Assembly (NCBI GenBank): GCA_031553535.1
Contig: JAVBLM010000011.1
Coordinates: 11,281 to 75,280, forward strand
DNA: 64,000 nt
From: JAIROC01 sp031553535
GTDB taxonomy: Bacteria > Bacteroidota > Bacteroidia > Bacteroidales > WCHB1-69
Direction: 5' to 3'
Positions 8,094 through 17,698 of the stretch are shown here, piece after piece. Position 1 is the stretch's first letter. Each line of letters opens with the position of its first letter. The notes beneath the pieces are model-generated. The model did no database searches, was not told the DNA's origin, and saw only the letters and a list, made by a program, of their open reading frames with translations. The translations under genes were made by a program, and so were the position numbers.

Positions 8094-9932
8094 ATGAGTA
8101 ACTACACAAGTGAAAATATAAAAACACTCGAGTGGAATGAGCATATTCGCCAACGTCCCGGAATGTATATCGGGAAATTAGGTGAAGGCTCTTCCCAGGA
8201 TGACGGAATATATATAATGGTTAAGGAAGTTATCGACAATTCTATCGATGAATATATGATGGGATATGGTCGTAGCATTGAGATAACAATAAAAGAAAAT
8301 CAAGTTTCCGTACGGGATTATGGTCGGGGAATACCGCTGGATAAGGCAATCGATTGTGTTTCCAAAATGAATACGGGTGGCAAGTACGATTCCGATGCTT
8401 TTCAAAAATCGATCGGAATGAATGGAGTTGGAACAAAAGCCGTTAATGCACTTTCAAAATATTTCAAAATCCAGACTATCCGCGAAGGAAAAATGAAAAC
8501 GGTAGAATTTTCGGGGGGAATTATTACCCAGGATTATCCTATTGAAAACACAACGGAATTGAACGGGACGCGTATTATCTTTGTTCCCGATGAAGAAATA
8601 TTTGGAAACTATAAATTCTATTTTGAATATATAGAACAGATGTTATGGAATTACGTTTACCTTAACCGGGGCCTTACCATTACATTCAACGGGCAACGTT
8701 ATTTTTCCAAAAACGGATTGTTTGACCTCTTAACTCAGAATATCAATGGCGCAACCGTTTATCCGATCATCCATTTACAGGATAAAGATTTTGAATTAGC
8801 CCTTACCCATATGGAAAGGGGAAGTGGGGAGGAATATTTTACATTTGTCAACGGACAGCATACTATTCACGGGGGAACACATCAACAGGCTTTGCGGGAA
8901 GCCATTGTAAAAACCGTTCGTGATTTTTATAAGAAAGAATATGATCCGAGCGATATTCGCCAGTCTATCAGTGCGGCATTAAGTATCCGGATACAAGATC
9001 CTATTTTTGAGTCCCAGACAAAAACCAAATTGGGATCCACCGATATGAAAAAAGGAGGGCCGACTGTTCGCTGGTATATTATTGATACGGTAAGTAAGTT
9101 GTTGGATAATTATCTTCATATTCACTCGGATGTGGCTGCTGCTTTACAAAATAAGATTATAGAATCGGAGAAAGACCGTAAAGAGATAGCAAGCATCAAG
9201 AAAATATCAAAAGACAATGCGAAGAAAGTTAGCTTGGTAAACAAAAAACTGCGGGATTGTAATGTCCATCTTACGGATGAAAAGAATGAGCTTCGCCTGG
9301 AAACAACTTTGTTTATCAGCGAAGGGGATTCTGCATCGGGTTCTATTACGAAATCCCGGAATGCCGATTTACAGGCGGTATTCTCTTTGCGGGGAAAGCC
9401 ACTCAATACGTTTAATAAGACGAAAAAGGTGGTATACGAAAATGAGGAATTTAATCTCCTTCAAGCAGCGTTGAATATAGAAGAGGGAATAGACGGATTA
9501 CGTTATAACAATATTATTATTGCTACCGATGCCGACGTGGATGGTATGCATATTCGATTATTATTGTTGACATTTTTCCTGCGGTTCTTCCCTGAATTAA
9601 TCAAAGGAGGGCATGTTTATATCCTTCAGACGCCTCTCTTCCGTGTGAGGAATAAGAAGGAGACCATCTATTGTTATTCGGAAGAAGAGCGTATTGGTGC
9701 TATTGAAAAATTAAGTGGAAAGCCTGAAATAACACGGTTTAAAGGATTAGGAGAGATATCCCCGGATGAGTTCAAACATTTTATCGGTAAAAATATTCGA
9801 CTGGATCCTGTTGTTTTAGGGAAAAATACAATTATTGATGAGTTATTGGGTTATTATATGGGAGAGAATACAATGGAAAGACAGAATTTCATTATCAATA
9901 ATTTACGTATAGAAGAGGATATTGCCGTATAA
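8094..9932 (+). CDS. parE: DNA topoisomerase IV subunit B
   Basis: The 612-residue type IIA topoisomerase ATPase subunit works with ParC to decatenate chromosomes. The GHKL ATPase motifs are EVIDNSIDEY (near residue 46), DYGRGIPL and GMNGVGTKAVNALS. The TOPRIM part has LFISEGDSASGSI (near 407) and ATDADVDGMHI (near 478). The lack of the long insertion of many GyrB proteins and the HIRQRPGMYIGKLG start favour ParE over GyrB, though motif reading cannot fully separate them. ruvB starts 8 bp downstream; parC is not in view. Confidence 0.88.
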   Translation: MSNYTSENIKTLEWNEHIRQRPGMYIGKLGEGSSQDDGIYIMVKEVIDNSIDEYMMGYGRSIEITIKENQVSVRDYGRGIPLDKAIDCVSKMNTGGKYDSDAFQKSIGMNGVGTKAVNALSKYFKIQTIREGKMKTVEFSGGIITQDYPIENTTELNGTRIIFVPDEEIFGNYKFYFEYIEQMLWNYVYLNRGLTITFNGQRYFSKNGLFDLLTQNINGATVYPIIHLQDKDFELALTHMERGSGEEYFTFVNGQHTIHGGTHQQALREAIVKTVRDFYKKEYDPSDIRQSISAALSIRIQDPIFESQTKTKLGSTDMKKGGPTVRWYIIDTVSKLLDNYLHIHSDVAAALQNKIIESEKDRKEIASIKKISKDNAKKVSLVNKKLRDCNVHLTDEKNELRLETTLFISEGDSASGSITKSRNADLQAVFSLRGKPLNTFNKTKKVVYENEEFNLLQAALNIEEGIDGLRYNNIIIATDADVDGMHIRLLLLTFFLRFFPELIKGGHVYILQTPLFRVRNKKETIYCYSEEERIGAIEKLSGKPEITRFKGLGEISPDEFKHFIGKNIRLDPVVLGKNTIIDELLGYYMGENTMERQNFIINNLRIEEDIAV

Positions 9933-9940
9933 GTAGAGCC

Positions 9941-10969
9941 ATGAACCCAAACTTAGATCCATACAACAATAATATAAGCCTCTCGGAAAAGGAAATAGAG
10001 AAGGTGATCCGTCCAAGTGGATTTATTGAATTTGCAGGACAGGAAAAGGTGGTGGAAAATCTCAAGATATTTGTACATGCGGCAAAGCATCGTGGGGAAT
10101 CATTGGATCATGTATTGTTACATGGGCCTCCCGGATTAGGAAAAACAACCTTGTCTTATATTATTGCCAATGAAATGGGGGTAAATGTAAAAGTAACATC
10201 CGGCCCTGTTATTGATAAACCCGGGGATTTGGCAGGATTACTTACAAATCTGGAACCCAATGATGTCCTTTTTATTGATGAGATACATAGATTATCTCCT
10301 GTTGTGGAAGAATATTTATATTCGGCAATGGAAGATTACAAAATAGATATTCTCATAGAATCAGGACCCAATGCCCGGAATGTGCAGATAGGGTTGAATT
10401 CGTTTACATTGGTAGGAGCTACCACCCGGTCGGGATTATTGACGGCTCCCCTTCGTTCCCGGTTTGGGATAAATTTACGATTAAATTATTACGATACACC
10501 TACTTTAGAACGGATAATTACCCGTTCTGCCGGTATTTTGAAAATAGCAATTGATAAATCGGCAGCAACGGAGATTGCGCGCCGCAGCAGGGGAACTCCC
10601 CGTATTGCAAATTTATTATTGCGTCGTATACGGGATTTTGCACAAATTAAAGGAAGTGGAGAAATCGATCTGGAAATCGCACGTTATGGATTATCCGCAT
10701 TGAATGTCGATGCTCATGGTTTGGATGAAATGGATAATCGTATTTTAACGACCATTATCGACAAATTTAAAGGGGGGCCTGTCGGAATTACTACTATTGC
10801 TACAGCTGTAGGAGAAGACGCTGGAACAATAGAAGAAGTATATGAACCATTTTTAATACAAGAAGGATTTTTGATGCGGACACCAAGGGGGCGTGAAGTT
10901 ACAAATTTAGCCTATGAACATTTGGGACTTCCCAGAAAAGCAGGATATATCCCTTCTTTATTTGATTAA
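9941..10969 (+). CDS. ruvB: Holliday junction branch migration helicase RuvB
   Basis: The 342-residue AAA+ ATPase drives branch migration with RuvA during recombinational repair. The N-terminal RPSGFIEFAGQEKVVENL segment, Walker A GPPGLGKT near residue 61, Walker B DEIHRL near 112, the TLVGATTRSG sensor region and the C-terminal winged-helix domain (EPFLIQEGFLMRTPRGR) are all intact. It sits 8 bp after parE and 9 bp before pssA, so these are probably one transcript. Confidence 0.97.
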   Translation: MNPNLDPYNNNISLSEKEIEKVIRPSGFIEFAGQEKVVENLKIFVHAAKHRGESLDHVLLHGPPGLGKTTLSYIIANEMGVNVKVTSGPVIDKPGDLAGLLTNLEPNDVLFIDEIHRLSPVVEEYLYSAMEDYKIDILIESGPNARNVQIGLNSFTLVGATTRSGLLTAPLRSRFGINLRLNYYDTPTLERIITRSAGILKIAIDKSAATEIARRSRGTPRIANLLLRRIRDFAQIKGSGEIDLEIARYGLSALNVDAHGLDEMDNRILTTIIDKFKGGPVGITTIATAVGEDAGTIEEVYEPFLIQEGFLMRTPRGREVTNLAYEHLGLPRKAGYIPSLFD

Positions 10970-10978
10970 AGGAATTTT

Positions 10979-11677
10979 ATGAAGAAACAAATACCTAACA
11001 TAGTAACATTGCTTAATTTAGCGTCCGGATGTTTTGCGGTTTTATTAGCATCACAGGGATGGTTGAAAGAAGCTGCCGTAATGGTGCTGTTGGCTTCTGT
11101 TTTTGACTTTTTCGACGGATTTATTGCCCGGTTGTTACATGTAAAATCAGAGATGGGGAAAGAACTGGATTCTTTAGCAGATGTGGTATCTTTTGGAGTT
11201 GCTCCGGCAATGATTATGTATCATTTATATCTCAATACCGGAATGTGTACTGTATGGATGATATATGATATATCGGTTGTTCCTGCTTTTTTATCTATTT
11301 TATTTCCTTGTTTTGTTGCTTTTCGTTTGGCAAAGTTTAATTTGGATCCAAGGCAAACGGAAATATTTTACGGCTTACCTTCTCCTGCAGCAGCTTTTGT
11401 ATTGATATCATTTCCGTTCTTTTCGCAAAACGAATATTCATTTTGGATATATACGATCGTTATTTTGACTTTATGCATATTTATGCTGGCAAATATTCCA
11501 CTTTTATCGCTCAAGTTCAAAAATATTAATTTGAAAAATAATATTTTTCGTTATATATTGATTGTCATTGCTGCTATTTTGGTTGTTTTTCTAACTTTCC
11601 GTTCCATTCCTTTTATTATTTTGACTTATATTATTTTGTCTCTTATCAACAATGCAATTATAAAACTTATCAAATAG
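10979..11677 (+). CDS. pssA: CDP-diacylglycerol--serine O-phosphatidyltransferase
   Basis: The 232-residue membrane enzyme makes phosphatidylserine, the precursor of phosphatidylethanolamine. The CDP-alcohol phosphotransferase signature is complete: D46-G47-x2-A50-R51-x8-G60-x3-D64-x3-D68. About six to seven membrane helices are visible. The N-terminus KKQIPNIVTLLNLASGC is typical of type II PssA. It is in line with ruvB upstream and rfbC 9 bp downstream. Another CDP-alcohol transferase is possible but less likely. Confidence 0.88.
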   Translation: MKKQIPNIVTLLNLASGCFAVLLASQGWLKEAAVMVLLASVFDFFDGFIARLLHVKSEMGKELDSLADVVSFGVAPAMIMYHLYLNTGMCTVWMIYDISVVPAFLSILFPCFVAFRLAKFNLDPRQTEIFYGLPSPAAAFVLISFPFFSQNEYSFWIYTIVILTLCIFMLANIPLLSLKFKNINLKNNIFRYILIVIAAILVVFLTFRSIPFIILTYIILSLINNAIIKLIK

Positions 11678-11686
11678 GGATTATTT

Positions 11687-12229
11687 ATGGAGATACAAAA
11701 AACAGATATTGATGGTTTATTAATCATAAAGCCTAAAGTTTTTAAGGATAATAGAGGTGCTTTTTTTGAGTCTTATAATAAACAGCTTTTTGCTTCTTAT
11801 GGATTGAATATGGAGTTTGTGCAAGATAATCAATCAATTTCATCCAAAGGCGTAATCAGGGGAATGCATCTGCAGGCGCCTCCGTTTGCACAGGGGAAAT
11901 TGGTACGTGTTGCTTTTGGCTCGGTGTTGGATGTGGCTGTTGATCTTCGAAAGTCTTCTCCTACATTTGGAAAACATGTGATTTTGAAACTTGATGCGCA
12001 AGATCATAGATTTTTTTGGATTCCTGAAGGATTTGCTCATGGGTTTATTGCGTTGGAAGACAATACTGTTTTCCAATATAAGGTGACGAATTATTATGAT
12101 AAGGATTCGGAGATGTCTATTCGATGGAATGATCCCATACTAAACATACAATGGGGAATCAACCAGCCTGTTGTTTCTGAGAAGGATCAACAAAGCCCAT
12201 TATTTGAAGATTTTGTAAGCCCCTTTTGA
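11687..12229 (+). CDS. rfbC: dTDP-4-dehydrorhamnose 3,5-epimerase
   Basis: This 180-residue RmlC-type cupin epimerises dTDP-4-keto-6-deoxyglucose on the way to dTDP-L-rhamnose for surface polysaccharide. His61 in RGMHLQ, Lys71 in QGKLVR and Tyr131 in FQYKVT fit the usual active-site positions, and IPEGFAHGF is conserved. Length is normal. rfbA, rfbB and rfbD are not in the window. It converges on wecB with only 2 bp between the stop codons. Confidence 0.93.
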   Translation: MEIQKTDIDGLLIIKPKVFKDNRGAFFESYNKQLFASYGLNMEFVQDNQSISSKGVIRGMHLQAPPFAQGKLVRVAFGSVLDVAVDLRKSSPTFGKHVILKLDAQDHRFFWIPEGFAHGFIALEDNTVFQYKVTNYYDKDSEMSIRWNDPILNIQWGINQPVVSEKDQQSPLFEDFVSPF

Positions 12230-12231
12230 CT

Positions 12232-13326
12232 TTACTGCTTGGATATGTTGAAGAATTCAAGAAGTTGATTTGCTATCATATCACCTGCATGTCCATTTCC
12301 ATATAATAGGTTTGAGAAATCAGAAGTTTTTCCGTTCATTTTATTGAAAGATTCAACAATTTTCTTTGTTGACGTTCCAGCTAATATATTGTTCCCGGAT
12401 TCTATCAGTTCTACCCATTCGGTTTCTTCTCGTAAGGTAATACAATTTTTTTGAAAGAAATAAGCTTCCTTTTGCAGCCCTCCGCTATCAGTCATTACCA
12501 GTTGACAATTCCTTAATAAGTATATCATTTCAAAATAGCTGACAGGATCAATGAAAGTAATTTTTGTTTTTTTGAAATTATAGTTGTATTTTTCCAATTT
12601 CATTCTCGTTCGGGGATGCAGGGGAAGGACAATAGATGTAGTTTCAGCAATTTTTTCAAGAGCAGAAAATATTTCAAGCAATGTTTGTTCATTGTCGGTG
12701 TTTTCAGCACGATGAATTGTACAAAGAACAAATGTATCAGGAATGGAAACTTTCGGTTTTTTCGCTAAAGGAGAATAATATATTGCTGCATCTTGCATTA
12801 CATCTCCACAATTTACCAGACGACAATTCATTACATCGAATCCTTCATTCAGTAAATTATTAATCGCTCTTTGTGTAGGGCAGAATAAAATATCACTGAT
12901 CCGGTCTGTAATAATCCGGTTAATTTCTTCCGGCATTGACATGTTGAAAGATCGTAAACCGGCTTCTATATGTGCAAGTGTAATATGTAGTTTTTTTGCA
13001 GCTAAAGCACCGGCTAAAGTGGAATTGGTATCTCCATATACTAAAACAAAATCAGGTTTTTCTTTCAACAAGATTTCTTCTATTTTTTCCAGCATACGGC
13101 CTGTCATTGCCCCGTGGGATAAATTGCTGATATTTAAATTATAATTCCATTTTGGAATATCCATTTCTTCGAAGAAAATGTTTGACATCTTTGCATCAAA
13201 ATGCTGTCCGGTGTGAATGATTATTTCTTCAATTGACTGTATTTTTTCAAATGACCGGCTTACTACCGCTGCTTTTATAAATTGAGGTCGTGCACCTACA
13301 ATGGTTACAACTTTCATTTTATTCAT
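12232..13326 (-). CDS. wecB: UDP-N-acetylglucosamine 2-epimerase (non-hydrolysing)
   Basis: The 364-residue cytosolic GT-B fold enzyme interconverts UDP-GlcNAc and UDP-ManNAc for surface glycans. Motifs seen are GARPQFIKAA, IHTGQHFD, YGDTNSTLAGA, HIEAGLRSF, IHRAENTD and MTDSGGLQKEA, all usual for WecB/MnaA. The ATG at 13326 overlaps the stop of the upstream ligase gene; a second start at 13317 (MKVVTIVGARP) is equally possible. Translational coupling to that gene is likely. Confidence 0.93.
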   Translation of the reverse strand: MNKMKVVTIVGARPQFIKAAVVSRSFEKIQSIEEIIIHTGQHFDAKMSNIFFEEMDIPKWNYNLNISNLSHGAMTGRMLEKIEEILLKEKPDFVLVYGDTNSTLAGALAAKKLHITLAHIEAGLRSFNMSMPEEINRIITDRISDILFCPTQRAINNLLNEGFDVMNCRLVNCGDVMQDAAIYYSPLAKKPKVSIPDTFVLCTIHRAENTDNEQTLLEIFSALEKIAETTSIVLPLHPRTRMKLEKYNYNFKKTKITFIDPVSYFEMIYLLRNCQLVMTDSGGLQKEAYFFQKNCITLREETEWVELIESGNNILAGTSTKKIVESFNKMNGKTSDFSNLLYGNGHAGDMIANQLLEFFNISKQ

Positions 13327-14602
13327 CTGTATTAATTTCTTTTTCTTTTAATAATTGATTTTGAGAAATGAAATACAATATGGTAAAGAAAAAAGAAAAG
13401 AACATAACACCGGCTTGTTTTTCAAGCATAGATTCTACAGCAAAGTTTATTCCTATTATGACGCCAAAAAGAATAAAAAGGAGATTCTTTGTTTTACAAC
13501 CGATCCCAAATGGCGAAAACATAATTGATAGAAGAAAGATAATTCCCGGAATTCCCAATGTGGCAAATATTTGTAAATACTGAGAATGTGCATTAAAATT
13601 AAGTTCATAAGGTTCAAGATAACCTTCTTCGAGATATTGTTTCTTTAATTCATCTTTTATATCTCCGGTTCCTACACCAAATGGCAAATTAGCAGTTGCG
13701 ACCTTAAGGCTTGCATCCCAAATCAAAATACGTACATTCGTATCCTTTGGATTATTATCGTCAGATGAGTAATTTTTTTTTACGTGATTAACCGTACGTT
13801 GAATTCTATTCATCTCTTCAGGTAATAATTTATAGGTAGCCATCAGAGCGCCGCCAATGAAAATGACACCAATGAAAACATATGGAAGTAGCTTTCTTTT
13901 AAAAAAGAGAATATAAAAAAGATAAATCAATAAAATACTACCAAAAGTTAGTATCCCTGCCCGTGAATCTAATAATGCAATTTCTACTGAAAATAAAATC
14001 AATGCAATCCCACCGATAATTTTTTCCCATAGCAAGGTTTTATGATTCAAGAGAAGATAAGCAATTATCACAAATGAAAAACAATAGTACATAGATGCAT
14101 AAGAAGAGTGATGGAAACAGGATGCATTATTATAATGGAAAGAAGAAATTAAAGATGTTTCTTTAAAAAGAATCCATGAATGGGAAACAGAGATAATAAG
14201 GGTAATTAAATTTCCCAGCACAAATGATTTTAATACTGTTTGTACTTGTTTTTTTGACCAATAATCAGGATTAATTGTAAAAATAACAATGGGTAGTACT
14301 AGCAAAGGGAGTTTTAACAACAAATCAGACAATCCGAATGTAAGATTTTTACTATATAATAATCCAATAGCATATAACAAATATAATCCAACACAAAAAA
14401 CAAAGGGGAATATCAGATTATTTGTTTTTAGTAAATTAAACTTATTTGAGAAATTCCCTTGTATTAACCATATCAATAACAATAAAGCAATAAAAGAAGG
14501 AGCTAAATTTATATATGGAAAATTAGGCGTAGCAAAAGGAATGATAAAAGCGAACAAACATAATAATACATACTGAATGTTAGAATATGTTTTGTCCTTC
14601 AT
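13319..14602 (-). CDS. O-antigen ligase/polymerase family membrane protein
   Basis: The 427-residue protein has about ten to twelve membrane helices and a large periplasmic loop (approximately residues 265-350). LDSRAGILTFGSIL and FGVGTGDIKDELKKQY with NAHSQYLQIFATLGIPG are the hallmarks of the Wzy_C family, which contains both O-antigen ligases (WaaL) and polymerases (Wzy). Which of the two it is cannot be told from sequence alone. Its stop overlaps the start of wecB, so both serve surface glycan assembly. A TATCTTTG-type box lies 28 bp upstream. Confidence 0.85.
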   Translation of the reverse strand: MKDKTYSNIQYVLLCLFAFIIPFATPNFPYINLAPSFIALLLLIWLIQGNFSNKFNLLKTNNLIFPFVFCVGLYLLYAIGLLYSKNLTFGLSDLLLKLPLLVLPIVIFTINPDYWSKKQVQTVLKSFVLGNLITLIISVSHSWILFKETSLISSFHYNNASCFHHSSYASMYYCFSFVIIAYLLLNHKTLLWEKIIGGIALILFSVEIALLDSRAGILTFGSILLIYLFYILFFKRKLLPYVFIGVIFIGGALMATYKLLPEEMNRIQRTVNHVKKNYSSDDNNPKDTNVRILIWDASLKVATANLPFGVGTGDIKDELKKQYLEEGYLEPYELNFNAHSQYLQIFATLGIPGIIFLLSIMFSPFGIGCKTKNLLFILFGVIIGINFAVESMLEKQAGVMFFSFFFTILYFISQNQLLKEKEINTDE

Positions 14603-14630
14603 ACAAGATTGATTGTTTTTATTTAATTTA

Positions 14631-14638
14631 CAAAGATA
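14631..14638 (-). promoter_or_regulatory. -7 box for the ligase-wecB operon
   Basis: The minus strand reads TATCTTTG here, 28 bp before the ligase start. Confidence 0.5.
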
Positions 14639-14719
14639 TAATTTTATTGAAACGATATATTAACACGGATATTATTTATAAAGGCAAATAAAAACACATG
14701 ACGGTTTTGCCTTAATTCC

Positions 14720-14886
14720 AGAAGTTATGCAAGTAAACAAGATAAAATTGATAAAACCGATAAAATAAAAGCAAATATCGTTCACTTGTCCACTCGTCGT
14801 ACAAAAAGCAGAAAGGAATAATCAACTCAACAGTTAAATAACTAAATTATAACTTCCTGTAACTTCATTTAACTTGTGTAACTTCT
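14720..14886. mobile_element. MITE-like element, copy 2
   Basis: Left end AGAAGTTATGCAAGT, right end AACTTGTGTAACTTCT in inverted orientation. The interior holds repeated CGATAAAA/TGATAAAA words and AACTTCCTGTAACTTCATTT next to the right end, as in the other copies. It is 167 bp long and non-coding, and ends 37 bp before the -7 box of the next gene. Confidence 0.6.
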
Positions 14887-14922
14887 GTTAATTCCTCTTT
14901 TCAATCTATTTAAAAAAAGATG

Positions 14923-14930
14923 TATCTTTG
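14923..14930 (+). promoter_or_regulatory. -7 box for the BASS transporter
   Basis: TATCTTTG, with TTTTC about 20 bp upstream in the -33 position; 52 bp before the start codon. Confidence 0.5.
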
Positions 14931-14982
14931 TAATTAAACATCTTTAAAGAATATTCAAATGTGGTTTTCGAAATGAGTTTAT

Positions 14983-15930
14983 ATGTATGAACAGCTACTG
15001 AAATTGGATGATATTCGAATCAATTTTTCTGCTGGGGGAATGCATGCAGTTAATATTATTTTGGCATTTGTAATGTTTGGTGTTGCGTTGGGGATTCGTA
15101 CTCAAATGTTCAAAGATCTGCTCAGGTATCCTAAATCGGTATTGGTAGGTCTTTTTTCACAGTTGATAGTATTGCCTGCAGTAACATTTTTGTTGGTAGT
15201 GATATTTAACAACTGGATAACACCGATGGTTGCGATGGGAATGATTTTAGTGGCCTCTTGTCCGGGAGGAAATATATCCAATTTTATGTCGCAGCTTTCA
15301 AAAGCAAATACTGAACTTTCGATTAGTCTTACTGCAGTAGGTACTATGTTATCTACTTTTATAACTCCGTTTAACTTTTCTCTATGGGGTGGGTTTTATG
15401 TCAACTTTGTCAATAAACAAGCGGACCATGCTTTACAACAATTACAAATTGATAATGTACAAATGTTTGCAACCGTATTCCTTTTACTGGGAGTTCCCTT
15501 ATTATTGGGGATATTAACTGTTAAATTCTTGCCGGGATGGGCAGAAAGAATAAAAAAGCCCATGCAATATTTTTCCATTTTGTTTTTTATTGCAATGATT
15601 GTAATAGCCTTTAGTAATAATTTTGATTTATTTCTGAAATATATTTTTTATATTTTTATTCTGGTATTTATTCATAATCTGATTGCGTTATCTACAGGTT
15701 ATGGATTAGCTTCCATCTTTAAATTACCCGAGATTGACCGACGTACGCTCACAATAGAGACAGGAATTCAAAATTCAGGTTTGGGTTTGGTATTACTTTT
15801 CAACCCGAAGATATTTCCTCCTGATATGGCTATAGGCGGAATGCTTTTCGTCACAGCATGGTGGGGAATTTGGCATATTGTTTCCGGATTATCCATATCG
15901 TTTTATTGGTCGCGTCATGTTCCTAAATAA
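14983..15930 (+). CDS. Bile acid:sodium symporter family (BASS) transporter
   Basis: The 315-residue inner-membrane protein has about nine to ten helices. ILVASCPGGNISNFMSQLSKAN and LSISLTAVGTMLSTFITPF match the two crossover regions of the BASS family, as does ETGIQNSGLGLVLLF in the second half. Members move bile acids, pantoate, pyruvate or other organic anions with sodium; the substrate here is unknown. An ATG 24 bp upstream is in frame but is stopped after five codons. An acyltransferase gene follows 15 bp later. Confidence 0.88.
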   Translation: MYEQLLKLDDIRINFSAGGMHAVNIILAFVMFGVALGIRTQMFKDLLRYPKSVLVGLFSQLIVLPAVTFLLVVIFNNWITPMVAMGMILVASCPGGNISNFMSQLSKANTELSISLTAVGTMLSTFITPFNFSLWGGFYVNFVNKQADHALQQLQIDNVQMFATVFLLLGVPLLLGILTVKFLPGWAERIKKPMQYFSILFFIAMIVIAFSNNFDLFLKYIFYIFILVFIHNLIALSTGYGLASIFKLPEIDRRTLTIETGIQNSGLGLVLLFNPKIFPPDMAIGGMLFVTAWWGIWHIVSGLSISFYWSRHVPK

Positions 15931-15945
15931 TTTTATATTAATTTT

Positions 15946-17277
15946 ATGGCAAAAATTCAAGATAAAAACAGAGGTTACTTTTTTCTAAGACACTATGTTG
16001 ATTTTATGTTTAAATCGGCATATCGTAAGGTGGAATATCATGGTAAAGAAAAAATACCTACGGATGGAGCGATTATTTATGCTCCCAATCATACAAATAC
16101 ATTGATGGACGCGTTAGCCATACTGGTTATTGATAAGCAGGCAAAGGTTTTTGTTGCCAGGGCAGATGTGTTTAAACATCCTACCGCTTTGAAGATACTA
16201 ACGTTTTTGAAAATGTTACCGATAAACCGGAAGCGGGACGGAAAAGATAATCTGGCCAAGAATGAAGAAATTACAGATATTGTAATTGATGTTTTACATG
16301 ATAGAATCCCTTTCTGTATTCTTCCCGAAGGCACTCATCGGGCAAAACACAGCCTGATGCCTTTGCAAAAAGGGATCTTTCGTATTGCTCTGCAGGCGAA
16401 TGATACATTCGGCAACGAAATGCCTGTTTATATTGTTCCTGTTGGAATAGAATATGGACATTTTTTCAGATATCGCTCTTCTTTATTGGTACAGATTGGT
16501 GATCCGATTAATGTCACACAATTTGTTGACCAACATCCGGAGATAGATCTTCCCGAACAAATAAATGATTTGAGGGATGAATTATCCGACCGGCTTAAAA
16601 AAGTAATACTTCAGATACCTGATGATGAAAATTATGATGCTACATTAGAGCTTTGCCAGATATATGGTAAAGAACAGCGCCGCAGGTTAAAGTTAAAACA
16701 GAATACATTAATCAATAAGTTTATAGCCGCAAAAGAAACAATAAAAGAGGTTGCATCTTTTTTGGAGTCCGATCAACAGCAAACACAAGAATTATTGGAT
16801 ATGGCGGGCGACTTCTCTGGTAAAAGGCATAAACTTAGAATCGGTTTAGAATCTGTTTTGAAATCCGCCACCGGGTTATCCATTATTAAAAAGGTAGTTT
16901 TATTATTGCTGGGATTACCTTATTTTGTTTTTTCATCCGTTGCAACTTCTCCCGTGACTTTATTTTCTGTCTGGCTTTGTTCAAAAATTAAGGATAAAGC
17001 TTTTCATAATACTTTGCGATATTTAATTTCATTCGTATTGCTTCCTGTTTTTTTATTATTGATCGGATTACTATTTGGTATTATATTTTCCTGGAAGTGG
17101 GGGATATTTTTTGCAATATTATTCATACCTTCTTTTTTCTTTTTACATGAATATTTACGTCTGTTACGGTTATTTGTCTCGGATATAAAATGGGTATCAC
17201 ACAAAAATTTGCAAAGACAGCTTAAAAAAATAAAAACATATTGGGAAAATATTATAAATAAAGTTATCAAAGATTGA
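15946..17277 (+). CDS. 1-acylglycerol-3-phosphate acyltransferase-like (LPLAT) protein
   Basis: The 443-residue protein has a PlsC-type N-terminal domain: PNHTNTLMDAL (residues 47-57, His49 then Asp55, so H-x5-D rather than the usual H-x4-D), LPINRKRDGKDN and LPEGTHR. This spacing is seen in the branch of lysophospholipid acyltransferases found in many Bacteroidota. After a helical middle, two or three hydrophobic segments (residues 310-390 or so) anchor it to the membrane. It probably acylates a glycerolipid or related acceptor; the acceptor is unknown. Confidence 0.85.
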   Translation: MAKIQDKNRGYFFLRHYVDFMFKSAYRKVEYHGKEKIPTDGAIIYAPNHTNTLMDALAILVIDKQAKVFVARADVFKHPTALKILTFLKMLPINRKRDGKDNLAKNEEITDIVIDVLHDRIPFCILPEGTHRAKHSLMPLQKGIFRIALQANDTFGNEMPVYIVPVGIEYGHFFRYRSSLLVQIGDPINVTQFVDQHPEIDLPEQINDLRDELSDRLKKVILQIPDDENYDATLELCQIYGKEQRRRLKLKQNTLINKFIAAKETIKEVASFLESDQQQTQELLDMAGDFSGKRHKLRIGLESVLKSATGLSIIKKVVLLLLGLPYFVFSSVATSPVTLFSVWLCSKIKDKAFHNTLRYLISFVLLPVFLLLIGLLFGIIFSWKWGIFFAILFIPSFFFLHEYLRLLRLFVSDIKWVSHKNLQRQLKKIKTYWENIINKVIKD

Positions 17278-17698
17278 AAGAATACAGAATGCAGAATGTC
17301 CGGTTATGAATTACAAATCATAAAATCAATTACGATAATATATTGATTCGAAGCATCATAGAAACTTTGAATGTCCAACTTTCAGTTTGATAAGTATGTC
17401 ATTGGCAAACTATAAAAAAACGGCGCAAAAATATTCGTCAATTATAATTTCTTTTAACTTGCGTAACTTTTATAATTAATTTCAAGCATTCATCTTCGAT
17501 TTGGAAACGAAGAAGGTATAACTTTTCGAATAACACCTTAATTTTTTAGCATTTTTTGATATTCATACCTGATCGTTTTATAAAGTTAAAAAATAAAAAT
17601 AAGAAATGAGGAGGGGAAAAGGCCGGCAATAGTTACAGACCGGCTTTTCCATTTCAGGAGTTTTTTCTTTAATTTCAGATAAGTATCTTCCATTGCAG
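17278..17698. other. Intergenic region with one MITE-like end
   Basis: AACTTGCGTAACTTTTATAATTA near 17456-17478 matches one end of the MITE-like family, but I find no partner end nearby. The rest, up to the 41-bp array, shows nothing clear. Confidence 0.4.

Noticed and set aside
14983..15930. Acr3-type arsenite transporter
   Set aside because: Acr3 belongs to the same superfamily, but the motifs here fit the bile acid/organic anion branch better and the gene is far from the ars operon.
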